A stretch of 11,943 nucleotides of DNA from NCBI GenBank assembly GCA_001701165.1, contig DAAP01000005.1, forward strand, positions 1-11,943. The letters are read 5' to 3'. Position 1 is the first letter of the stretch, and every line of letters begins with the position of its first letter. The translations under genes were made by a program, and so were the position numbers. This DNA is from Bacteroidales bacterium H4. GTDB lineage: Bacteria; Bacteroidota; Bacteroidia; Bacteroidales; Muribaculaceae. The notes below the pieces were generated by a model. It was given only the letters and a program-made list of their open reading frames with translations. It did no database searches and was not told the origin of the DNA. This document shows positions 6,951-11,943 of this stretch, one piece after another.

Positions 6951-7304
6951 ATGATAAACATCAATGATATAATAGAAACCGCACTGGCCGTGGATGCCTT
7001 GCAGACACATGTCAGTACCGATGCCATCGGTGTGGACGCTCGCCTGCGCCCGGCCATGGAAAGATGTGCCCCGGCAGCCCTTGCAGCCGTGTATGCCGTG
7101 AGCGCCGATGCCGATGCCTCCGCTGAACCTGTGCGCTCCGCTCTAGAGATGCTCGGCGCCTACCGCTTGCTTGCCATGGTATACGGCGGCTCGGACGCCG
7201 CACGTGCCGAGTTCTATGCCGATGCCGCCGCCGAGTACGCCGACAACGTACGCGACCTTGCCGGCAGCGGCTGCCCTGCATCACATGCCCCCTCATGGAC
7301 TTAA
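6951..7304 (+). CDS. Hypothetical 117-aa helical Ala/Asp-rich protein, last gene of the cassette
   Basis: I do not recognise this protein. It is almost wholly helical in appearance and rich in Ala, Asp and Val, with two long amphipathic stretches at about residues 5-50 and 55-100 separated by a short acidic turn (SADADASAEP). The C-terminal 14 residues, GSGCPASHAPSWT and the preceding Ala, look unstructured. It shares the A/C-rich leader type and codon use of the preceding cassette genes and lies 102 nt after the 153-aa gene. Small helical proteins behind portal genes are sometimes head-completion or connector proteins, but no motif supports that here. The next gene downstream has its own promoter-like box, so this appears to close the cassette. 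Confidence 0.6.
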   Translation: MININDIIETALAVDALQTHVSTDAIGVDARLRPAMERCAPAALAAVYAVSADADASAEPVRSALEMLGAYRLLAMVYGGSDAARAEFYADAAAEYADNVRDLAGSGCPASHAPSWT

Positions 7305-7382
7305 GATGCCGCTCATACGGTGCGAATAAAGTCTTAAACAATTATTTGCATAACAGACAGCATTCTTGCGGCGGAAAATCCG

Positions 7383-7390
7383 TAACTTTG
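7383..7390 (+). promoter_or_regulatory. -7 promoter box for the FKBP-like lipoprotein gene
   Basis: TAACTTTG matches the Bacteroidetes -7 consensus TAnnTTTG exactly, as in the cassette promoter at 2048-2055. The start codon follows 40 nt later through an A/C-rich leader. A TTTG at 7345-7348 is too far upstream to be its -33 element, so the upstream element is degenerate. Confidence 0.55.
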
Positions 7391-7430
7391 TGCCGCACAA
7401 CACGCACAACAACCAAAACACATAATAAAA

Positions 7431-8348
7431 ATGAAAAAGACAATCGTCACCCTAATGCTTGTCGCCGCCGGTGCTACAGCCGCCGTCTCGTGCGGCAGCG
7501 GGTCGGCCTCGGACAAGCACAACGACAGTGTAGTCAGCAACGAGACCAACGACTCGATTATGATTTACTACGGCCGCACCATCGGCGGTAATATTCTAAG
7601 CAACCTTGATACCTACGCCCGGGAGACCGGAGATACCCTCGACAAGGAAGAATACCTTGCCGGACTACAATACCTTCTCAGCGAAGAACGTAGCAACGAC
7701 TTCCTCTCCGGCGTGGCCGGCGCCATGCGTATTCTCGGCGATATGGAAGAATATGGGAAGATGGGCATCTCCTTAGATCGCAAAAAAATGCTTGAAGCCT
7801 TGCGGGCAAGTCTGCTTGCAGACAGCGTAGATGTCGCTCGCATACAGGCCGATGGCGAAGCGCTGGGCGCCCTGGTACAGAGCGTCGCCGACAAGGCCGA
7901 GCAGCGCCGTCTTGACGTCGTGCGCAAGTCGCCCGAAGCAATCAAAAACGACCGCACCGGAGCAGCCGCAGCCGCAGCTGCCCTCAAGAATAATGCCGGA
8001 GCAGTGAAAACCGACAACGGCATTGTAGCCATAATCGAGACCAAAGGCAAAGGCGACATCTCCGAACATGCACATCTGCGCCTTAATATGAAATCGCGTC
8101 ATATCAACGGAGATGTATGGCAAAGTACCGACACCGAGCAAGTTATAGTTCCGCACGGTCTTGCCAAGGGCTACATCGAAGCCATCAAGATGCTCGGTAT
8201 AGGCGGCAAAGGTCGCTTCTATATACCCGCCGACCTCGCATACGGACCTGCCGGACTGGCACAGGCCGGCGTAGGTCCTATGGAATGGATGATTGTCGAC
8301 ATCGAGGTGGTCCGCGAAGACGCCCCCACCGCGACTGCCGGTAAATAA
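7431..8348 (+). CDS. FKBP-type peptidyl-prolyl isomerase-like lipoprotein (diverged active site)
   Basis: This 305-aa protein has a lipoprotein signal peptide: KK at 2-3, a hydrophobic core, and a lipobox AVSC with Cys21. It should be exported and anchored in the envelope. Residues 41-160 are helical and resemble the dimerising N-terminal domain of Mip/FkpA-type FKBPs, seemingly with two related helical units (DKEEYLAGLQYLLSEE and DRKKMLEALRASLL). Residues 170-193 are an Ala-rich linker. Residues 196-295 are an FKBP fold with the hallmark IPADLAYG at 265-272. Known FKBPs catalyse proline isomerisation or act as chaperones. Several pocket residues are changed: the usual Tyr of the first strand is Leu (HLRLNM), the FDSS-type Asp is missing (DVWQSTDTE), and the usual Trp is Tyr (KGYIEAI). 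Chaperone or binding activity without strong isomerase activity is plausible. Confidence 0.85.
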   Translation: MKKTIVTLMLVAAGATAAVSCGSGSASDKHNDSVVSNETNDSIMIYYGRTIGGNILSNLDTYARETGDTLDKEEYLAGLQYLLSEERSNDFLSGVAGAMRILGDMEEYGKMGISLDRKKMLEALRASLLADSVDVARIQADGEALGALVQSVADKAEQRRLDVVRKSPEAIKNDRTGAAAAAAALKNNAGAVKTDNGIVAIIETKGKGDISEHAHLRLNMKSRHINGDVWQSTDTEQVIVPHGLAKGYIEAIKMLGIGGKGRFYIPADLAYGPAGLAQAGVGPMEWMIVDIEVVREDAPTATAGK

Positions 8349-8369
8349 ACAGCAACCTCGAAAATAAAC

Positions 8370-8432
8370 GGCGCGGGGAGGTGAGCCTATGGTTGCACAC
8401 CCCTCCGCGCCGCCTTATGCCGGAGGCTTTTT
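8370..8432 (+). terminator. Composite terminator-like structure after the FKBP gene
   Basis: A strong stem pairs 8370-8383 with 8398-8411: 13 of 14 positions pair including one G-U, with one A-C mismatch and a 14-nt loop. It is followed at once by a small stem (GCCTT 8412-8416 with GGAGGC within 8422-8427) and TTTTT at 8428-8432. Alternatively CCTCCG (8402-8407) pairs with CGGAGG (8421-8426) directly before the T-run, competing with the large stem. It probably ends transcription of the lipoprotein gene 22-84 nt after its stop. Confidence 0.65.
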
Positions 8433-8434
8433 GA

Positions 8435-8449
8435 CCCTTTGTCAAAGGG
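8435..8449. repeat. Inverted repeat CCCTTTG-T-CAAAGGG
   Basis: A perfect 7-bp inverted repeat around one central base, directly after the terminator T-run and 49 bp upstream of the candidate lrp promoter. It could be an operator for the regulator gene or part of the terminator region. A second symmetric tract, T7-C-A7, follows at 8470-8484 and would give bent DNA upstream of the promoter. Confidence 0.4.
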
Positions 8450-8497
8450 AAAACGGTGCGGGCCTAAAATTTTTTTCAAAAAAAGCAGGAATAAGCC

Positions 8498-8526
8498 CTT
8501 GTTTTCCGAAAATAATCGTAAATTTG
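8498..8526 (+). promoter_or_regulatory. Candidate promoter for the Lrp-family gene
   Basis: CTTG at 8498-8501 and TAAATTTG at 8519-8526 approximate the Bacteroidetes -33/-7 elements with 17 nt between them. The -7 box matches TAnnTTTG exactly; the -33 element is weak and slightly close. The start codon lies 79 nt after the -7 box. Confidence 0.5.
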
Positions 8527-8605
8527 CCACATCCGAAAATGTGTAGGCGCATGCGTCGCAGTTCGGATACGAATATTATCCTTAGAAACAACGAAACACA
8601 ATTAT

Positions 8606-9070
8606 ATGATGGAAAAGATCGACAACCTTGACCGCAAAATACTAAGTATTATAATGCGTAACGCGCGTATCCCCTCCAAGGACGTAGCCCTTGAATGCGG
8701 AGTGAGCCGCGCCGCCATTCACCAGCGCATCCAGCGCCTTATAGACATGCAGGTCATCACCGGCTCCGGATACACTGTGAACCCCAAAAAGCTCGGTTAC
8801 TCGACATGTACGTACGTAGGTGTCAATCTCGAGCGTGGCGCCCTGTACCGCGAGGTTGTGCCACAGATGGAAAAGATACCGGAAATCGTCGAGTGTCACT
8901 TCACCACCGGCCCTTATACCATGCTCATCAAGCTCTATGCCCGCGATAACGAGCATCTTATGGATTTGCTTAACAATAAGATACAAAACATTGAAGGAGT
9001 TGTGGGTACCGAGACCCTCATTTCGTTAGACCACTCGATACACCGCGTAATTCCGCTGCATGTCGACTGA
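8606..9070 (+). CDS. Lrp/AsnC-family transcriptional regulator
   Basis: This 154-aa protein has the normal length and layout of a one-domain-plus-sensor Lrp/AsnC protein. Residues 5-52 form the winged helix-turn-helix: DNLDRKILSIIMRNARIPSK, then VALECGVSRAAIHQRIQRL with the recognition helix at about 33-44. Residues 65-150 are the RAM ligand-binding domain, with GVNLERG, a FTTGPYTMLIKLYARD strand-helix segment and GVVGTETLISLD. Family members form octamers or hexadecamers, bind amino acids and control amino acid transport and metabolism, often including their own gene. ATG 8606 is used; the next codon is also ATG (8609). The inverted repeat upstream (8435-8449) may serve in autoregulation. 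With ald one gene further on and an amino acid exporter gene in the window, amino acid response is likely, but targets and ligand are not visible. Confidence 0.9.
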   Translation: MMEKIDNLDRKILSIIMRNARIPSKDVALECGVSRAAIHQRIQRLIDMQVITGSGYTVNPKKLGYSTCTYVGVNLERGALYREVVPQMEKIPEIVECHFTTGPYTMLIKLYARDNEHLMDLLNNKIQNIEGVVGTETLISLDHSIHRVIPLHVD

Positions 9071-9082
9071 CTCCGGAATATT

Positions 9083-9103
9083 TTGCGGCTGACATCTCCG
9101 CAA
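9083..9103. repeat. Inverted repeat TTGCGG-N9-CCGCAA between lrp and the GH13 gene
   Basis: A perfect 6-bp inverted repeat with a 9-nt spacer, starting 13 nt after the Lrp-family gene and 45 nt before the glycosidase start. Its size (21 bp) suits a dimeric operator, possibly for the adjacent Lrp-type regulator, or a weak hairpin. No T-run follows. Confidence 0.4.
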
Positions 9104-9147
9104 TACAATACAATTATTACCGTCCTCGAGACACAACACAGAATGCT

Positions 9148-10590
9148 ATGAAAGCCATCTTCGCCGCCGTCATCGCCGCCATCTTCGGCGTTGCACCTGC
9201 TACTGCCGCCTCGGCCGCTCCCACCACGGTAACCCATCCTCAATGGAGCCGTAATGCAGTTATCTACGAAGTCAATGTACGACAGTACACTCCCGAGGGG
9301 ACTTTCAAAGCCTTTGCGCGTCACCTGCCGCGTCTGCGCGACCTTGGAGTAGACATCCTGTGGCTGATGCCGATACATCCCATATCCGAGGAAGGGCGCA
9401 AAGGCACGCTCGGCAGCTATTATGCCGTGCGCGATTACTACGGAGTCAATCCCGAGTTCGGCACTATGGACGACATGTGTGCCCTTGTGGACAGTATCCA
9501 TGCATACGGTATGCACGTCATCATCGATTGGGTGCCCAATCATACAGGATGCGACAACGTATGGGTCAAGACACACCCCGAATACTATGCTCGCAACGCC
9601 AAAGGCGAGATGTACGGCCCGTATGATTGGACGGATGTCTACAAGTTGGATTACAAAAATCCGGCGACGCGTCGTGCCATGACCGATGCCATGGCTTTTT
9701 GGCTCAAGAAAGCCGGCATAGACGGCTTCCGCTGCGATGTGGCCATGGAAGTCCCCACCGATTACTGGAACGAGGCGCGAATTGAGTTGCAACGCATTTG
9801 TCCCGACCTATTTATGCTTGCCGAGGCCAGCAATGCCGACCTCACCGAACATGCCTTTGATATGGCCTACAACTGGCCGATGAAAGACCTCTTCAATGCT
9901 GTGGCCGCCACGGCCGGAGAGTACACCTTTGTGGCACCGGGTGAGAGTGCCCCGCGCAAATACGAAGAAAAACACGCCATTGACATCGCGAGTCTGGCCC
10001 TTGGACAGCGCGAACAATTCCCCGCCGATGCCTACTTGATGAATATGGTCACCAATCACGACCTCAACTCGTGGGAAGGTACCGAATTTCAACGCTATGG
10101 ACGTCTGACCTCGGCCATGGCCGTGCTGTCGTTCACCCTCCCCGGAATGCCGCTTATATATACCGGGCAGGAAGCGGGCATGGATCGCGCCTTGCAGTTT
10201 TTCGAGAAAGACACCGCTCCTGACTTCGAGTCCAATCCGGACATGACGTCATTCTATAAGACATTGGCGGCGCTGAAGCACAGCCGCCGCGAACTGCGTG
10301 CCGGAGCCGCTCCCGGTTTCGAGCCCATAGACACCGGCAACAAAGACGTGCTGATGTTCCGTCGCACAAATGCCGATGACGTTCGCTCCTACACCCTGGT
10401 GTGCGTCAATCTCGGTAAGGACGATGTTTTGGTGTCTTTGCCGCCTGATATTGCCTATTCGCAGAATATCATAGGTGCAAACATTTCGGCAACAGACTTC
10501 TCCGAGGTGCAAGGCAGAGAGCCCGCTCCAAGCAGCATAGGAGTCACTTTTGCCCCCGGCGGATATATTATCGCCCCCGTGGATCGCTGA
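9148..10590 (+). CDS. Secreted alpha-amylase family (GH13) glycosidase
   Basis: This 480-aa protein begins with a Sec signal peptide (residues 1-23, ending ASA before APTTV; no lipobox), so it should act in the periplasm or outside. The mature part has all GH13 signatures in order: DWVPNH at 127-132 (region I, usually DxVxNH), GFRCD at 193-197 with nucleophile Asp197, LAEAS with general acid Glu226, and NHD with Asp305 as transition-state stabiliser. The (beta/alpha)8 barrel starts at about residue 32 and lacks a large B domain; a C-terminal beta domain covers about 390-480. Family members hydrolyse or transfer alpha-glucans; substrate specificity cannot be read here. The next gene follows after 215 bp. 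The start at 9148 is the only one that yields a signal peptide. Confidence 0.92.
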   Translation: MKAIFAAVIAAIFGVAPATAASAAPTTVTHPQWSRNAVIYEVNVRQYTPEGTFKAFARHLPRLRDLGVDILWLMPIHPISEEGRKGTLGSYYAVRDYYGVNPEFGTMDDMCALVDSIHAYGMHVIIDWVPNHTGCDNVWVKTHPEYYARNAKGEMYGPYDWTDVYKLDYKNPATRRAMTDAMAFWLKKAGIDGFRCDVAMEVPTDYWNEARIELQRICPDLFMLAEASNADLTEHAFDMAYNWPMKDLFNAVAATAGEYTFVAPGESAPRKYEEKHAIDIASLALGQREQFPADAYLMNMVTNHDLNSWEGTEFQRYGRLTSAMAVLSFTLPGMPLIYTGQEAGMDRALQFFEKDTAPDFESNPDMTSFYKTLAALKHSRRELRAGAAPGFEPIDTGNKDVLMFRRTNADDVRSYTLVCVNLGKDDVLVSLPPDIAYSQNIIGANISATDFSEVQGREPAPSSIGVTFAPGGYIIAPVDR

Positions 10591-10805
10591 GGCAACGCAG
10601 CCAAAATCAAGAAACACGACATCCCGGCATACAGTACAGACGAGAAAAGCATGGCCAACGCCCGAGAGGTATATCCTGCTTTACCCGCCCGCATTTTCGG
10701 GCTTGTAGTGGCGTAAAAAAGCGCTAACACCACCACAAAAGACATCTTTAACCAAGATATAAAACCATCCAATAAACACCAACCACAATCTAATTCCGTA
10801 CAACA
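10591..10805. other. Spacer between the GH13 gene and ald
   Basis: A short stem GCCCG (10687-10691) with CGGGC (10698-10702) and the loop CATTTT is followed by TTGTAG rather than a T-run, so it is at best a weak terminator for the glycosidase gene. The last 60 bases before ald are A/C-rich leader. I find no clear TAnnTTTG promoter box, so the ald promoter is not resolved. No RNA gene is seen. Confidence 0.45.
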
Positions 10806-11909
10806 ATGATTATCGGAGTACCTAAAGAAATCAAAAACAACGAGAACCGCGTTGCTATGACCCCCGCCGGCGTGGCCGAGTTAAAACACAACGGACACAC
10901 AGTGTATGTGCAGCACACTGCCGGAGAAGGCAGCGGCTTTAGCGACGACGAGTACATCGCCGCCGGCGCTCAAATCCTTCCCACCATCGAAGCCGTCTAT
11001 GACATTGCCGAGATGATCGTAAAAGTCAAAGAGCCCATCGAGCCCGAGTACAAACTCATCAAAAAAGATCAAGTGGTGTTCACCTACTTCCACTTTGCCA
11101 GTGACCGCAAGCTCACCGAAGCCATGATTGCATCGCGTGGCGTCTGCATCGCCTACGAGACCGTGCGTCTTGCCGATCATTCGCTGCCCCTGCTTGTTCC
11201 CATGAGCGAAGTGGCAGGCCGCATGTCCATACAGGAAGGTGCGCGTTTCCTCGAGAAGCCACAGGGCGGCAAAGGTATACTGCTTGGCGGCGTTCCCGGA
11301 GTACCTCCGGCCAAAGTGTTGGTGCTCGGTGCCGGCGTTGTAGGTCGCAACGCAGCCCTTATGGCAGTCGGACTGGGAGCCGATGTCACCATCGCCGATA
11401 TCTCGCTGCCCACCTTGCGCCATGTCGCCGAGACTATGCCTCGCGTAAAGACACTATACTCCTCGCGTCATAATATCGAGAGCCAATTGCCCGATGTGGA
11501 CCTCGTTGTCGGCAGCGTCCTCATTCCCGGGGCCAAGGCTCCCAAACTGATTACTCGCGATATGCTCAAGCTGATGCGCCCCGGCAGCGTTATTGTAGAC
11601 GTTGCCATCGATCAAGGCGGATGCTTTGAGACCTCGCGTCCCACGACCCACTCCGAACCCATCTATGTCGTTGACGGAGTGGTGCACTATGCAGTGGCCA
11701 ATATCCCCGGCGCCGTGCCTCGCACCTCCACGCTGGCGCTCACCAATGCCACGCTGCCCTATGCCGTCCGCTTGGCCAATAAGGGCTGGCGTCAGGCTTG
11801 CCGCGAAGATGCGGCCTTGGCACAGGGCGTCAATATGGTCGATGGCAAGGTGACCTTCCCCGCCGTGGCCGAGGCTTGGGGATTGGAATACACCAAGCTC
11901 GAATTATAA
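10806..11909 (+). CDS. ald: Alanine dehydrogenase
   Basis: This 367-aa cytoplasmic enzyme interconverts L-alanine and pyruvate plus ammonia with NAD. The length is normal for Ald (about 370). It starts with the conserved MIIGVPKEIKNNENRVAMTP, where Arg15 contacts substrate. Lys75 (KVKEP) and His96 (TYFHFASD) match the catalytic and substrate residues of the family, and Asp269 in DVAIDQGG is the other active-site acid. The NAD-binding Rossmann segment is VLVLGAGVVG at 171-180, with Asp198 at the end of the next strand to bind the adenosine ribose. PMSEVAGRMS at 132-141 is also typical. The frame is intact and complete within the window. It follows the Lrp-family regulator and the glycosidase on the same strand; in other bacteria Lrp/AsnC proteins control ald, so local control is a reasonable inference. 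Confidence 0.96.
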   Translation: MIIGVPKEIKNNENRVAMTPAGVAELKHNGHTVYVQHTAGEGSGFSDDEYIAAGAQILPTIEAVYDIAEMIVKVKEPIEPEYKLIKKDQVVFTYFHFASDRKLTEAMIASRGVCIAYETVRLADHSLPLLVPMSEVAGRMSIQEGARFLEKPQGGKGILLGGVPGVPPAKVLVLGAGVVGRNAALMAVGLGADVTIADISLPTLRHVAETMPRVKTLYSSRHNIESQLPDVDLVVGSVLIPGAKAPKLITRDMLKLMRPGSVIVDVAIDQGGCFETSRPTTHSEPIYVVDGVVHYAVANIPGAVPRTSTLALTNATLPYAVRLANKGWRQACREDAALAQGVNMVDGKVTFPAVAEAWGLEYTKLEL

Positions 11910-11943
11910 TGTCGCGCGTATGCAGGCGCCGTGCCTGACATCA

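Noticed and set aside
2100..7304. Bacterial microcompartment or encapsulin operon
   Set aside because: The shell protein does not read as a BMC domain, and the neighbouring portal-like gene and lack of a cargo enzyme fit a phage-derived head cassette better than either.
1770..7430. Attachment-site direct repeats flanking the cassette
   Set aside because: Comparing the left (1770-2099) and right (7305-7430) flanks showed only the shared promoter box TAACTTTG and A/C-rich leader, not an att-like repeat, and there is no tRNA or integrase gene.
10455..10772. Minus-strand 105-codon frame with two hydrophobic stretches between the GH13 gene and ald
   Set aside because: The part in the spacer could look like a small membrane protein, but the frame continues deep into the glycosidase gene on the opposite strand, and its upstream side is the ald leader with no visible minus-strand promoter.
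1..11943. CRISPR array, rRNA or tRNA genes
   Set aside because: No regularly spaced repeats of CRISPR length were seen, and no stretch resembles an rRNA or a tRNA cloverleaf.

Overview
The window looks like a chromosomal segment of a fairly GC-rich member of the Bacteroidales; Muribaculaceae is a plausible family, but this is inference. The support is: Bacteroidetes-type promoter boxes (TTTG about 20 nt before TAnnTTTG), A/C-rich leaders without clear Shine-Dalgarno sequences before most starts, an RHS/YD-repeat remnant, an FKBP-type lipoprotein of the kind common in this order, and Bacteroidetes-like Lrp and alanine dehydrogenase proteins.

Layout. Positions 1-314 hold the end of a decayed RHS/YD-repeat gene that runs in from the left edge. 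Positions 420-1769 (minus strand) encode a fused ThrE/YjjP-YjjB-type amino acid exporter. A 330-bp divergent intergenic region (1770-2099) carries promoter-like boxes for both directions. Positions 2100-7304 form a plus-strand cassette of six genes with phage-head character: a small Ala/Asp/Glu-rich protein in the usual scaffold position, an SU10-like major capsid protein, a 196-aa protein in the head-connector position, a portal-like protein, a 153-aa protein with an internal duplication, and a 117-aa helical protein. From 7431 ordinary chromosomal genes resume: an FKBP-fold lipoprotein, an Lrp/AsnC regulator, a secreted GH13 glycosidase and alanine dehydrogenase (ald).

The most interesting part is the 2100-7304 cassette. 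It pairs a capsid and a portal but contains no recognisable terminase, protease, tail, lysis, integrase or replication gene, and it sits between ordinary chromosomal genes under a host-type promoter. It may be a prophage remnant, a stripped-down satellite or gene-transfer-agent-like element, or a domesticated capsid system. The sequence alone cannot decide between these. Its spacers contain notable structure: a perfect 16-bp palindrome next to a tandem 11-bp repeat before the capsid gene, and two mutually exclusive hairpins after it. The portal gene has a suspicious 3' end that suggests a frameshift, which argues that at least one component may be decaying.

The right-hand genes may be linked: an Lrp-type amino acid sensor lies one gene away from ald, with a 6-bp inverted repeat just downstream of the lrp gene. 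Functions were assigned by reading motifs in the translations; no database search was possible.
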